A DNA stretch of 64,000 nucleotides, from assembly GCA_050847315.1 (NCBI GenBank), contig CP193791.1; one strand, given 5' to 3'. The notes beneath the pieces are model-generated. The model did not search any database, had not been told where the DNA came from, and saw only the letters and a list, made by a program, of their open reading frames with translations. Below, piece by piece: positions 34,985 to 43,882 of the stretch. Source of the DNA: Cedecea sp000277545. GTDB lineage: Bacteria; Pseudomonadota; Gammaproteobacteria; Enterobacterales; Enterobacteriaceae. Position 1 is the stretch's first letter; every line of letters starts with the position of its first letter. Position numbers and translations under genes: made by a program.

Positions 34985-35575
34985 TTAAACTCCACGACCT
35001 GGGGTCCAGTCTTGATTAACCAGCGCGGTGAGAACGTGATCCCGCCATACGCCGTCAATCAGCAAATAATCCTTTGCATAGCCTTCTTTTTCAAAGCCCA
35101 GGCGCGCCAGAAGGTCGCCGCTGCGCTGATTATGCGGCATATAGTTGGCCATAATGCGATGCACATTTTGGCTACGTTGCATATAGCGAATGGCGCTGGC
35201 CAAGGCCTCGTACATTAGTCCCTGCCCCTGCCACTTTTCACCGATGGAGTACCCGAGAAAGCAGGCATGGAAGGAGCCACGCACCACGTTGGAGAAGTTG
35301 GCGACGCCGATAACCTCTTTTTCTTCCGGGTCGAGCAGCGCGAAGTAGTACGCGCTACCCTGCTTGTGCATTTCACTTATCATGCCCAGCCTTGCCTGCC
35401 AGCCCGAAGGATAGCAGTAGCTCTCATCCCGAACGGGTTCCCAGGGTTTCAGAAACAGGCGATTTTCCGTGTAGTAATCCGCCAGGCGCCAGGCATCTCG
35501 CTCATGAACCAGACGCACCACCAGACGGTCAGTCACCAGGCGAATTTTTGGTGCGTTACTGCGGTAGCCAAACAT
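34985..35575 (-). CDS. rimJ: Ribosomal protein uS5 N-alpha-acetyltransferase
   Basis: The 196-aa GNAT enzyme (194 in E. coli) acetylates the N-terminal alanine of S5 and assists 30S assembly. The acetyl-CoA loop is GYSIGEKWQGQGLMYEAL, and the MANYMPHNQRSGDLLARLGFEKEGYAKDYLLIDG block is typical of RimJ. It is divergent from mdtH. Confidence 0.96.
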   Translation of the reverse strand: MFGYRSNAPKIRLVTDRLVVRLVHERDAWRLADYYTENRLFLKPWEPVRDESYCYPSGWQARLGMISEMHKQGSAYYFALLDPEEKEVIGVANFSNVVRGSFHACFLGYSIGEKWQGQGLMYEALASAIRYMQRSQNVHRIMANYMPHNQRSGDLLARLGFEKEGYAKDYLLIDGVWRDHVLTALVNQDWTPGRGV

Positions 35576-35804
35576 GTTTATCCCACTCCTTCATCCCGGT
35601 TAACGGGGCTCATCTTGTTACTATACCTGCGCCTGACCGCCGTGTGAAAACAACAACATGAAGCGACATCACTTTTTTCGATTAAAGCCTTGAATCAAAC
35701 TCGTTGCACGATAAAAAAATATTGTCCTGCATCAGGTATTAAAAGCCCGAATGCCAAGCGAGAATAAAGACTTGTCGCGTTTAATTAAGTTCCCTGGAGG
35801 GGAG

Positions 35805-37019
35805 ATGTCGCGGGTGGCGCAGGCAAGGAGCCTGGGTAAATATTTCCTGCTGCTTGATAACATGTTAGTGGTATTAGGCTTTTTCGTTGTCTTCCCTTTG
35901 ATTTCCATTCGCTTCGTTGACCAGTTGGGCTGGGCCGCTTTAATGGTCGGGATTGCCCTGGGTCTGCGTCAGTTTATCCAGCAGGGGCTCGGTGTCTTCG
36001 GCGGCGCGATTGCCGACAGGCTGGGCGCTAAACCGATGATTGTCACCGGCATGCTGCTGCGGGCCGCAGGTTTTGCCACCATGGGCATCGCCACGGAACC
36101 CTGGATGCTATGGCTTTCCTGCCTGCTCTCCGCCATTGGCGGAACGCTGTTTGATCCGCCCCGCTCGGCGCTGGTCGTCAAACTGGTTCGCCCTCAGCAC
36201 CGCGGCCGCTTCTTCTCCATCCTGATGATGCAGGACAGCGCGGGCGCGGTGATCGGCGCTCTGCTGGGTAGCTGGCTGTTGCAGTACGACTTCCGTCTGG
36301 TATGCGCCGTCGGTGCCGTAATGTTTGTCCTGTGCGCCGCGCTTAATGCCTGGCTGCTGCCCGCTTATAAGCTTTCAACGATCCGCACCCCAATGCGCGA
36401 AGGCATGGGGCGCGTGTTTCGAGATAAACGCTTTATCACCTATGTTCTGACGCTCACCGGCTATTACATGCTGGCGGTGCAGGTCATGCTGATGCTGCCG
36501 CTGATGGTCAACGACATTGCCGGTACCGCGTCGGCGGTAAAATGGATGTACGCCATTGAAGCCGCGCTTTCGCTGACGCTGCTCTACCCTATCGCCCGCT
36601 GGAGTGAAAGGCGCTTCCGCCTGGAGCAACGCTTAATGGCAGGCCTGGTGCTGATGACGGTGAGCCTGATGCCTATTGGCCTGGCCTCCAACCTGCAGCA
36701 ACTTTTCGCCCTGATCTGTACCTTCTACATCGGCTCAATCATCGCTGAGCCTGCCCGGGAAACGCTCAGCGCCTCGCTGGCGGATGCCCGCGCTCGCGGC
36801 AGCTACATGGGGTTCAGCCGTTTGGGCCTGTCGCTGGGCGGCGCACTAGGTTACACCGGCGGTGGCTGGCTGTTTGACGCAGGTAAAGCCCTGCAGCAGC
36901 CGGAATTACCCTGGGCCATGCTCGGCATTATCGGCTGTATCACCCTTGCCGCCCTGTGGTGGCAATTTAGCCTTAGACCCGTTGAGCCAACGATGCTGGA
37001 ACCTGGCGGGCAGGGATAA
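35805..37019 (+). CDS. mdtH: MFS multidrug transporter MdtH
   Basis: The 404-aa protein (402 in E. coli) has 12 predicted membrane segments. The MFS motif A-like loop is GGAIADRLGAKPMIVTGMLLRAAG and the conserved FDPPRSALVVKL and DARARGSYMGFSRLG follow. E. coli MdtH confers quinolone resistance when overexpressed. The start is the ATG at 35805, behind GGAGGGGAG; the longer frame from 35751 has no such site and no family match. Confidence 0.95.
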   Translation: MSRVAQARSLGKYFLLLDNMLVVLGFFVVFPLISIRFVDQLGWAALMVGIALGLRQFIQQGLGVFGGAIADRLGAKPMIVTGMLLRAAGFATMGIATEPWMLWLSCLLSAIGGTLFDPPRSALVVKLVRPQHRGRFFSILMMQDSAGAVIGALLGSWLLQYDFRLVCAVGAVMFVLCAALNAWLLPAYKLSTIRTPMREGMGRVFRDKRFITYVLTLTGYYMLAVQVMLMLPLMVNDIAGTASAVKWMYAIEAALSLTLLYPIARWSERRFRLEQRLMAGLVLMTVSLMPIGLASNLQQLFALICTFYIGSIIAEPARETLSASLADARARGSYMGFSRLGLSLGGALGYTGGGWLFDAGKALQQPELPWAMLGIIGCITLAALWWQFSLRPVEPTMLEPGGQG

Positions 37020-37117
37020 TTTTCGCGTATCATCTTTTTCCGGTAGCCGCTCCCGCCGTGCCGCATTATGCTGATAAAGCAAGGCACGGCATTGGAGCCG
37101 CTATTTTGAGGAAGCCT

Positions 37118-37678
37118 ATGAAGAAGATTGTTTTTGCCGCAGCATTGATGCTTAGCGGCCTGCTCTCAGGATGCAACCAGTTAACGCAGTACAGCGTGAG
37201 CGAACAGGAAATCAACCAGTCGCTGGAAAAACACAATAACTTCTCGAAGGATATTGGCCTGCCCGGCGTGGCTGAAGCCCATGTGGTGCTAACCCATTTA
37301 GTCAGTCAGATAGGACGGGAAGAGCCGAATAAAATTACCCTGACCGGCGATGCCAATCTCGACATGACATCCCTGTTTGGTAACCAAAAAGCCATCCTGA
37401 AGCTCAAGCTGAAAGCACTGCCGGTGTTCAATAAAGAGCAAGGCGCCATCTACCTGCAGGAAATGGAGGTGGTTGACGCTCAGGTCGAGCCGCAAAAAAT
37501 GCAGACCGTACTGCAGACCATGATCCCTTACCTTAACCAGTCCCTGCGCAGCTACTTCAATCAGCAGCCTGCTTATATCCTGAGCGAAGACCGCAGCACC
37601 GGCGAGTCGCTGGCGAAGAAATATGCCAAAGGCATTGAAGTAAAACCCGGTGAGATAATCATTCCGTTAACGGAATAG
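37118..37678 (+). CDS. yceB: DUF1439 lipoprotein YceB
   Basis: The 186-aa lipoprotein has the E. coli length. The lipobox is LLSGC (Cys about residue 19) in MKKIVFAAALMLSGLLSGCNQLTQYSV. Conserved stretches are NNFSKDIGLPGVAEAHV and KGIEVKPGEIIIP. Residues after the Cys (Asn-Gln) suggest the outer membrane. Function is unknown. The start is the ATG at 37118 (GAGGAAG upstream). In K-12 grxB lies between yceB and mdtH; it is absent here. Confidence 0.95.
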   Translation: MKKIVFAAALMLSGLLSGCNQLTQYSVSEQEINQSLEKHNNFSKDIGLPGVAEAHVVLTHLVSQIGREEPNKITLTGDANLDMTSLFGNQKAILKLKLKALPVFNKEQGAIYLQEMEVVDAQVEPQKMQTVLQTMIPYLNQSLRSYFNQQPAYILSEDRSTGESLAKKYAKGIEVKPGEIIIPLTE

Positions 37679-37685
37679 CCTCTGC

Positions 37686-37719
37686 CCCTCAGAGCCGTTC
37701 ATGCGCTCTGAGGGTTTTG
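37686..37719 (+). terminator. Terminator of yceB
   Basis: Perfect 10-bp arms (CCCTCAGAGC / GCTCTGAGGG) with a 9-base loop and TTTT, starting 8 bases past the stop. Confidence 0.85.
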
Positions 37720-37747
37720 TACAACATGAGCAACATAAGGGGTGCAA

Positions 37748-37763
37748 ACGATAACGTTTCCCC
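37748..37763 (+). promoter_or_regulatory. Candidate PurR operator of pyrC
   Basis: ACGATAACGTTTCCCC resembles the PurR consensus ACGCAAACGTTTTCGT in its central AACGTTT core, with mismatches outside. PurR represses pyrC in E. coli. The site is 69 bases before the start codon. Confidence 0.45.
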
Positions 37764-37831
37764 TTATCCTTAGTGCCCGGCATAAAACCAGCCCTTGATG
37801 ACTGATTTCCCTCTCACGCCGGAGCACATTG

Positions 37832-38878
37832 ATGACCGCATTACCTCAGGTATTAAAAATCCGCCGCCCAGATGACTGGCATATTCACCTTCGTGACGGT
37901 GAGATGCTGAAAACCGTGGTGCCTTACACCAGCCAGACCTATGGCCGCGCGATTGTCATGCCCAATCTTGTGCCCCCTATTACCAGCGTGGAAGCCGCTA
38001 TCGCTTATCGCCAGCGTATCCTTGATGCGGTTCCGGCCGGGCAAAAGTTTGAGCCGCTGATGACCTGCTACCTGACCGACACGCTGGATCCCAACGAAAT
38101 CGAACGCGGGTTCAATGCAGGCGTGTTTACCGCCGCCAAGCTTTACCCGGCGAACGCCACAACCAACTCCGCTCACGGCGTAACCAGCACCGCAGCCATT
38201 CTGCCGGTGCTTGAGCGTATGCAGAAAATTGGCATGCCGCTGCTGGTGCACGGCGAAGTCACCCATGCTGATATCGATATTTTCGATCGCGAAGCACGCT
38301 TTATTGAAACCGTCATGGAGCCGCTGCGTCGCCAGTTGCCTGAGCTGAAAGTGGTGTTTGAACATATCACCACCAAAGATGCCGCCCAGTATGTGAAAGA
38401 AGGCAACTCGCTGATTGGCGCGACTATCACGCCTCAGCACCTGATGTTTAACCGTAACCACATGCTGGTGGGCGGAATTCGTCCTCACCTTTATTGCCTG
38501 CCGATTCTGAAACGCAGCATCCACCAGGAAGCACTGCGCGAGCTGGTCGCCAGCGGCTGCGATCGCGTGTTCCTCGGCACCGACTCTGCGCCACATGCGC
38601 GTCATCGCAAAGAAGCCAGCTGCGGCTGTGCCGGCTGCTTCAACGCGCCTTCCGCGCTCGGTGCCTATGCGACGGTATTTGAAGAAATGAACGCGCTGCA
38701 GCATTTTGAAGCTTTCGCTTCGCTGAACGGCCCGCGCTTCTACGGCCTGCCGGTCAATGAAGAGCACATCGAGCTGGTTCGCGTCGCTGAGAAAATGCCA
38801 GAACTGATTGAAGCCGGCGACGACAGCATCGTGCCGTTCCTGGCGGGTGAAGAGGTCGTCTGGTCCGTTAAAGGCTAA
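37832..38878 (+). CDS. pyrC: Dihydroorotase
   Basis: The 348-aa zinc amidohydrolase makes dihydroorotate in pyrimidine synthesis. Metal ligands are visible in DDWHIHLRDG, the carboxylated lysine in FTAAKLYPANATTNS, and the histidines in LLVHGEV and FEHITT; the Asp is in FLGTDSAPH. The start is the ATG at 37832, giving the E. coli length. The mRNA leader holds CCGGAG near the start, which in E. coli pairs with an upstream segment in a start-site switching control. Confidence 0.98.
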   Translation: MTALPQVLKIRRPDDWHIHLRDGEMLKTVVPYTSQTYGRAIVMPNLVPPITSVEAAIAYRQRILDAVPAGQKFEPLMTCYLTDTLDPNEIERGFNAGVFTAAKLYPANATTNSAHGVTSTAAILPVLERMQKIGMPLLVHGEVTHADIDIFDREARFIETVMEPLRRQLPELKVVFEHITTKDAAQYVKEGNSLIGATITPQHLMFNRNHMLVGGIRPHLYCLPILKRSIHQEALRELVASGCDRVFLGTDSAPHARHRKEASCGCAGCFNAPSALGAYATVFEEMNALQHFEAFASLNGPRFYGLPVNEEHIELVRVAEKMPELIEAGDDSIVPFLAGEEVVWSVKG

Positions 38879-38916
38879 ATTTTTCAACGCCCCCTGTTGC
38901 TTACTGGAAATTAAGC

Positions 38917-38932
38917 CTGTATAAATATCCAG
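38917..38932 (+). promoter_or_regulatory. LexA box of dinI
   Basis: CTGTATAAATATCCAG fits CTG-N10-CAG and is almost the E. coli dinI SOS box. It ends 21 bases before the dinI start. Confidence 0.9.
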
Positions 38933-38953
38933 TATATTGTACAGGGGGTCGTT

Positions 38954-39199
38954 ATGCGTATTGAAGTCACTATAGCCAAAACCACACCATTACCAGCCGG
39001 GGCTATCGATGCCCTTGCCAGTGAGCTTTCCCGCCGTATCAATCAACATTTCCCCGACACCAGCAGCGAAGTGCAGGTACGTTATGCCTCCGGCAATAAC
39101 CTCTCCGTGCTGGGCGGTGCCAAAGAAGACAAAACGCGAATCAGCGAGATCCTCCAGGAAACCTGGGAAAGCGCTGACGATTGGTTCTCTGCCGACTAA
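38954..39199 (+). CDS. dinI: DNA damage-inducible protein DinI
   Basis: The 81-aa acidic protein has the E. coli length and begins MRIEVTIAKTTPLPAGAIDALASELSRRI. DinI binds RecA filaments and tunes the SOS response. The acidic C-terminal helix (ISEILQETWESADDWFSAD), which contacts RecA, is intact. A LexA box precedes it. Confidence 0.97.
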   Translation: MRIEVTIAKTTPLPAGAIDALASELSRRINQHFPDTSSEVQVRYASGNNLSVLGGAKEDKTRISEILQETWESADDWFSAD

Positions 39200-39226
39200 T
39201 ACCCTCAAGTATGTTGGTACTTTTTG

Positions 39227-39252
39227 CCGGGTGTCGCCATCCGGTTTTTTTT
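39227..39252 (+). terminator. Terminator of dinI
   Basis: CCGGGTG / CATCCGG arms (one G-T pair) with loop TCGC and eight T, 28 bases past the stop. Confidence 0.8.
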
Positions 39253-39498
39253 ATTTCCCTCGCCGATTTGATTATTTTTTAAACGCCGCTAAAGTCTTTC
39301 CTGCCTTTCTTTCCGATTACATCGGAATAGCCTGTCGATTTATTGTTCGCTTTTCTCGGATAATGTGGAAAAAGTGTTACCAGGTAATTATTTCATCCCC
39401 ATGACCGCAAGAGTGTTGATATACTTAAGTCGCTTCACCATAAATCACGCATGAACCTCACTAGTCGTTGTCTTTAAACACGTATAAAAGGGGTTATG

Positions 39499-39753
39499 AT
39501 GGAAAAAAATAGTGATGTTATTCAGACTCATCCCCTCGTCGGATGGGATATCAGCACCGTCGACAGCTACGACGCCATGATGCTGCGCCTGCATTACCTG
39601 ACATCCAATAATCAGAAGCACGATGAAACCGAAATCGGTCAGACCCTCTGGCTGACCACCGATGTCGCCCGGCAATTTATTTCCATCCTTGAGGCCGGGA
39701 TAGCCAAAATTGAATCCAGTGATTACCAGGAAAGCGATTATCGCAAGCATTGA
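39499..39753 (+). CDS. bssS: Biofilm regulator BssS
   Basis: The 84-aa protein matches E. coli BssS: VIQTHPLVGWDISTVDSYDAMMLRLHY and QTLWLTTDVARQFISILEAGIAKIES are conserved. BssS affects biofilm formation and indole/AI-2 related gene control; its mechanism is not known. Two ATG codons are tandem (39496, 39499); the second gives the E. coli length and better spacing from the AAAGGGG site. The 299-base spacer after dinI holds the dinI terminator and no other gene. Confidence 0.93.
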   Translation: MEKNSDVIQTHPLVGWDISTVDSYDAMMLRLHYLTSNNQKHDETEIGQTLWLTTDVARQFISILEAGIAKIESSDYQESDYRKH

Positions 39754-39777
39754 CGACACATGCTTAACAATGGCCAC

Positions 39778-39802
39778 AGGCACCCAACGGGGTGCCTTTT
39801 TT
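39778..39802 (+). terminator. Terminator of bssS
   Basis: Perfect 8-bp arms (AGGCACCC / GGGTGCCT) with loop AACG and T run. Confidence 0.9.
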
Positions 39803-39882
39803 ATTTTAAGCGTCACCGTCAATTGCATCGTTCCGGTGAATTAATTACCCTGCTACAGATAATTTTCCACAGAGAAAAGCTT

Positions 39883-41004
39883 ATGAACTACGACCTCATC
39901 ATTGTCGGCAGCGGCTCCGTCGGTGCCGCCGCAGGCTGCTATGCCACACACTCGGGCCTGAAGGTACTGATGATCGACAGCGGCCACCCGCCGCATGACC
40001 AGGGCAGCCACCACGGCGACACTCGCCTGATGCGCCATGCTTATGGCGAAGGTGAAAAATATGTCCCGTTGGTCCTGCGAGCACAAAAACTGTGGGATGC
40101 CCTGGCGGAAGCCAGCGGTGAGAAGCTCTTCCACCGCACCGGGGTCATTAACCTGGGGCCATCTGATTCGCCCTTTATTCGCAATGTCGCCTCCAGCGCA
40201 GAGAAATTTTCCCTGCCGGTTGAAACCCTGGACGCCGCCGCCATTGCCGCCCGCTGGCCGGAGATTGCTGTGCCTGAAAACTACGTCGGCCTGTTTGAGA
40301 CGGACTCAGGCGTGCTGAAAAGCGAGCTGGCCATCGAAACCTACATCAACCTTGCTAAGCAAGGCGGCAGCGCTCAGCTTTTTAACTGTAGGGTGACGGC
40401 GATCCGCCACGGCGACGAAGGTGTCACCGTCGTGACTGAAGAAGGTGAATATCACGGGAGCAAACTGCTGGTCAGCGCGGGGACCTGGGTTACCAAACTG
40501 CTGCCTGACCTGCCGATCGCGTCGGTTCGCAAAATCTTTGCCTGGCACCAGGCCGATGGGCGCTACAGCGAGAACAACAAATTCCCGGCGTTTACCGCAG
40601 AAACACCCAACGGCGATCAGTATTACGGCTTCCCGGCGGAAGACAACGAACTGAAGCTGGGCAAGCACAACGGCGGACAGCTGATTGACTCCCCCGAGCA
40701 GCGTAAACCCTTTGGCGCCGTCGCCAGCGATGGGTCTGAAGTCTTTCCGTTCTTGCGCGAATTTTTACCCGGCATCGGCTGCTGCCTGCACGGTAAAGCC
40801 TGCACCTATGACAATTCGCCGGATGAAGATTTCATCATTGATACTCTCCCCGGCCATGACAACACCCTGATCATTACCGGGCTGAGCGGACACGGGTTCA
40901 AATTCGCCTCTGTTTTAGGCGAAATTGCCTGCCAGTTTGCTTTGGGTCAAAAACCTGCCTTTGATTTATCCCCGTTTGTACTTTCTCGCTTCAAAACGGC
41001 GTAG
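39883..41004 (+). CDS. solA: N-methyl-L-tryptophan oxidase
   Basis: The 373-aa flavoenzyme (372 in E. coli) belongs to the monomeric sarcosine oxidase family. The FAD-binding motif is DLIIVGSGSVGAAAG. The covalent flavin attachment Cys lies in GIGCCLHGKACTYDNSPDEDF, and the C-terminal LSGHGFKFASVLGEI is conserved. It oxidises N-methyl-L-tryptophan and related N-methyl amino acids. The start is the ATG at 39883; the open frame upstream runs through the bssS terminator. Confidence 0.96.
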   Translation: MNYDLIIVGSGSVGAAAGCYATHSGLKVLMIDSGHPPHDQGSHHGDTRLMRHAYGEGEKYVPLVLRAQKLWDALAEASGEKLFHRTGVINLGPSDSPFIRNVASSAEKFSLPVETLDAAAIAARWPEIAVPENYVGLFETDSGVLKSELAIETYINLAKQGGSAQLFNCRVTAIRHGDEGVTVVTEEGEYHGSKLLVSAGTWVTKLLPDLPIASVRKIFAWHQADGRYSENNKFPAFTAETPNGDQYYGFPAEDNELKLGKHNGGQLIDSPEQRKPFGAVASDGSEVFPFLREFLPGIGCCLHGKACTYDNSPDEDFIIDTLPGHDNTLIITGLSGHGFKFASVLGEIACQFALGQKPAFDLSPFVLSRFKTA

Positions 41005-41050
41005 AATCCCCGAGTGGCGGGCATTTCCGCCACTTTTCCTTGGGGCCATC

Positions 41051-41164
41051 ATGATTCGCTTTTTTCAATTTTTAACCAACAATATTCGCGAACACTTTAT
41101 TCTGTATCTTTTTCTCTGGGCAATACTTGCACTTCTCGATCTGGCTTATATCTATTTCTTTTGA
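41051..41164 (+). CDS. yceO: Small membrane protein YceO
   Basis: A 37-aa protein reads MIRFFQFLTNNIREHFILYL then FLWAILALLDLAYIYFF. It matches the C-terminal three quarters of E. coli YceO (46 aa; shared NNIREH, LYLFLW, DL-Y). It is one membrane helix. It stands 46 bases after solA, the same position as in E. coli. Function is unknown. Confidence 0.8.
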   Translation: MIRFFQFLTNNIREHFILYLFLWAILALLDLAYIYFF

Positions 41165-41428
41165 TTATTCAGACTCCTGTTATATTGACAATTATTGACG
41201 TAAAATTAATTAAATATAGTTTTAGCGCAAATAATTAACCGTCAATAAATACTCTTCTCAATCAAAAACGATCATATTCATTCGACTCTACTGAACGCCT
41301 GCCGCGAGTGTTATTCAAAAAAACAGACATACAATAAATATATATCGAAATACGGATATTTATGTTGATCTGCTGTTAACAGAACGCCTATGTTTTAGCT
41401 TCTTTAGAAAATACATGGACGCATAAAT

Positions 41429-41983
41429 ATGCAATGGCGAAACTCATCCGAACGCTATGGACATTTTTCGGTTCTCCTTCACTGGCTGGTTGCCGCCACG
41501 GTTTACGGTATGTTTGCACTCGGACTCTGGATGGTGACGCTGGGCTATTACGACGTCTGGTACCATAAAGCACCAGAAATACATAAGAGCATCGGCATCT
41601 TGTTAATGTCAGCTCTGGCTATTCGTATTCTCTGGCGCTTTATATCGCCTCCGCCGCCACCGTTAAAAAGTTATTCACGTCTGACGCGCATCGGCGCGCT
41701 TACCGCACATATTTTGCTGTATGCATTATTGTTCGCCATTTTGCTGAGCGGGTATCTGATTTCAACGGCTGACGGTAAACCCATTAGCGTGTTTGGCTGG
41801 TTTGATGTGCCCGCCACGCTAACCGACTTCGGGGCGCAGGCCGACCTTGCCGGGACAGTTCATCTCTGGCTGGCGTGGACCGTGGTGATTGTTTCCGTTC
41901 TACACGCTCTTGCGGCCTTAAAGCACCATTTTCTAGATAAAGATGCCACCCTCAAGCGCATGCTGGGGAAAGCATCCCGTTAA
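41429..41983 (+). CDS. yceJ: Cytochrome b561 family protein YceJ
   Basis: The 184-aa protein has four membrane segments and the histidines of the bacterial b561 family (FSVLLHWLVAATVYGMFALGLWM, HKSIGILLMSALAIRILWR, HLWLAWTVVIVSVLHALAALKHHF). It is expected to move electrons in the inner membrane using two haems. It precedes yceI by 17 bases, forming one operon. The 264-base spacer before it is AT-rich and probably holds the promoter; I see no other gene there. Confidence 0.94.
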   Translation: MQWRNSSERYGHFSVLLHWLVAATVYGMFALGLWMVTLGYYDVWYHKAPEIHKSIGILLMSALAIRILWRFISPPPPPLKSYSRLTRIGALTAHILLYALLFAILLSGYLISTADGKPISVFGWFDVPATLTDFGAQADLAGTVHLWLAWTVVIVSVLHALAALKHHFLDKDATLKRMLGKASR

Positions 41984-42000
41984 CTATGGAGAGTAAGACA

Positions 42001-42573
42001 ATGAAGAAAATCCTGCTGGGAGCCACCTTAGGCGCTCTGTTATTCACCACCGGCTCCGCCGTGGCCGCTGACTATAAAATTGATAAACAAGGTCAGCATG
42101 CGTTTGTGAATTTCCGTATTCAGCATCTCGGCTATAGCTGGCTGTACGGTACCTTCCGTGATTTTGACGGAACCTTTACCTTCGACGAGAAAAACCCTTC
42201 GGCAGATAAAGTCAACGTCACCATCAACACCACCAGCGTGGATACCAACCATGCCGAACGCGACAAACACCTGCGTAGCGCAGAGTTCCTCAACGTGACT
42301 AAGTTCCCGCAGGCTACCTTCGCCTCAACGGAAGTAAAAAAAGACGGTGAAGCTTTAGATATTATCGGCAACCTGACGCTGAACGGCGTGACAAAGCCGG
42401 TTACGCTGAAGGCTAAGCTGATTGGTCAGGGTAACGATCCGTGGGGCGGCGTGCGCGCGGGTTTTGAGGCCGAAGGTAAAATTAAGCTGAAGGACTTCAA
42501 TATTACTCAGGATCTGGGGCCAGCTTCTCAGGACGTTGATCTGATTATTTCTGTCGAAGGCGTGCGTCAGTAA
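42001..42573 (+). CDS. yceI: Periplasmic YceI-family lipocalin-like protein
   Basis: The 190-aa protein (191 in E. coli) has a signal peptide (MKKILLGATLGALLFTTGSAVAA) and the YceI beta-barrel domain, which binds polyisoprenoids in relatives. Conserved stretches are VNFRIQHLGYSWLYGTF, TNHAERDKHLRSAEFLNV and PASQDVDLIISVEG. E. coli YceI is induced at high pH. The start is the ATG at 42001, with GGAG upstream; the frame's earlier ATG at 41986 contains that ribosome site. Confidence 0.96.
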   Translation: MKKILLGATLGALLFTTGSAVAADYKIDKQGQHAFVNFRIQHLGYSWLYGTFRDFDGTFTFDEKNPSADKVNVTINTTSVDTNHAERDKHLRSAEFLNVTKFPQATFASTEVKKDGEALDIIGNLTLNGVTKPVTLKAKLIGQGNDPWGGVRAGFEAEGKIKLKDFNITQDLGPASQDVDLIISVEGVRQ

Positions 42574-42600
42574 AAAGACTCCCCCGGCGAACCGGGGGAA
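42572..42600 (-). terminator. Terminator between yceI and trhO
   Basis: CCCCCGG / CCGGGGG arms with a 4-base loop. On the minus strand it is followed by AGTCTTTTT, so it mainly ends trhO transcripts. Confidence 0.8.
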
Positions 42601-42605
42601 TGTTA

Positions 42606-43658
42606 TTACTTCTCGGGGTCAGGAATACCCAGCGTGGTATTCAGCATCCCACGAGATTTATTAAAGATCTTATTCCCGTTTTCGCGGCCTGCCCGGCGGC
42701 GGCGCTGTTCTTCTGGAGATAGCGCCAGCTCATCACGGCATACTTCACTGCAGCAGCCAGAGAATTTCTCAGCACAGGCCGGACACTGAATAAACAGCAG
42801 ATGGCAGCCGTCATTTTTGCAGTTGGTGTGGCTGTCGCACGGCGTTCCGCACTGATGGCAATGGGCGATCACATCGTCAGATATACGCTCTCCCATACGC
42901 TCATCGAAAACAAAGTTTTTACCGACAAAGCGCACCGGCAATCCTTGCTCACGCGCGCGGCGCGCATATTCAATGATCCCGCCTTCAATGTGATACACAT
43001 TTTTGAAGCCGTTATGGCGCATCCAGGCGCTGGCTTTTTCACAGCGAATGCCGCCGGTGCAATACATGACAATTTTCTTCTCTTTGTCATCCTGCATCAT
43101 ATCCACGGCTTTCGGCAGCTGCTCACGGAAGGTGTCGGCCGGAATTTCGACGGCGTCCTCGAAATGCCCCACTTCGTATTCATAGTGGTTACGCATATCG
43201 ATAAATACCGCGCTCGGATCGTCGAGCATGGCGTTCACTTCCGCAGCCTTCAAATATTCCCCCACGTCACTTGCGTCAAACGTAGGGTCATCAATACCGT
43301 CAGCAACAATACGGTCGCGTACCTTCATGCGCAGCACCCAGAAGGATTTACCGTCATCTTCCAGAGCAATATTCAGGCGCAAATTATTTAAGGCCGGGTG
43401 GAAGGCATAAATCGCTTCGCGCAGGGCATCAACGCGGCTTTCCGGGACGCTAATCTGAGCGTTGATCCCTTCATGCGCCAGATAGACGCGGCCAAACACG
43501 TTCAGGCTCAGGAATAGCTGATACAGCGCATCACGGGTCGCCTGCGGCGTTTCGATAGTGAAATATTTGTAGAATGAGATGGTCGTGCGCGGCTCGGTTT
43601 CGGCAAGCATGCGCTCGCGCAGCTCCTCATTCGATACGCGGTTGTGTAACACTGGCAT
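42606..43658 (-). CDS. trhO: tRNA uridine(34) hydroxylase
   Basis: The 350-aa protein equals E. coli TrhO (YceA). It makes 5-hydroxyuridine at tRNA position 34 using oxygen. The rhodanese domain has the catalytic Cys in VMYCTGGIRCEKAS; the C-terminal region is Cys-rich (CHQCGTPCDSHTNCKNDGCH, CPACAEKFSGCCSEVC). The start is the ATG at 43656-43658 (MPVLHNRVSN). Confidence 0.97.
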   Translation of the reverse strand: MPVLHNRVSNEELRERMLAETEPRTTISFYKYFTIETPQATRDALYQLFLSLNVFGRVYLAHEGINAQISVPESRVDALREAIYAFHPALNNLRLNIALEDDGKSFWVLRMKVRDRIVADGIDDPTFDASDVGEYLKAAEVNAMLDDPSAVFIDMRNHYEYEVGHFEDAVEIPADTFREQLPKAVDMMQDDKEKKIVMYCTGGIRCEKASAWMRHNGFKNVYHIEGGIIEYARRAREQGLPVRFVGKNFVFDERMGERISDDVIAHCHQCGTPCDSHTNCKNDGCHLLFIQCPACAEKFSGCCSEVCRDELALSPEEQRRRRAGRENGNKIFNKSRGMLNTTLGIPDPEK

Positions 43659-43882
43659 GGTGTTCGCTCGCAATCGTTGAAAAAAAGTGGGCTGCATCAT
43701 AAAGCAAATAACGCTTATTTACATCCCCACGTTTTACGCTACATTTTGCTCACTCAGAGGCATCTGCGGCAACAATCGATGAAATATCAGGCACTCCGAC
43801 GCCGCGTATTTTGGCTCTGCGCTAAAAAATGCCACAATGGAATGATTAGAAGATCCGGCAATTGCCGTCACAAAGGTTTTAC

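Noticed and set aside
37853..38887. 344-codon open frame on the minus strand opposite pyrC
   Set aside because: Antisense to intact pyrC, with His/Arg/Gln-rich shadow composition and no recognisable domain.
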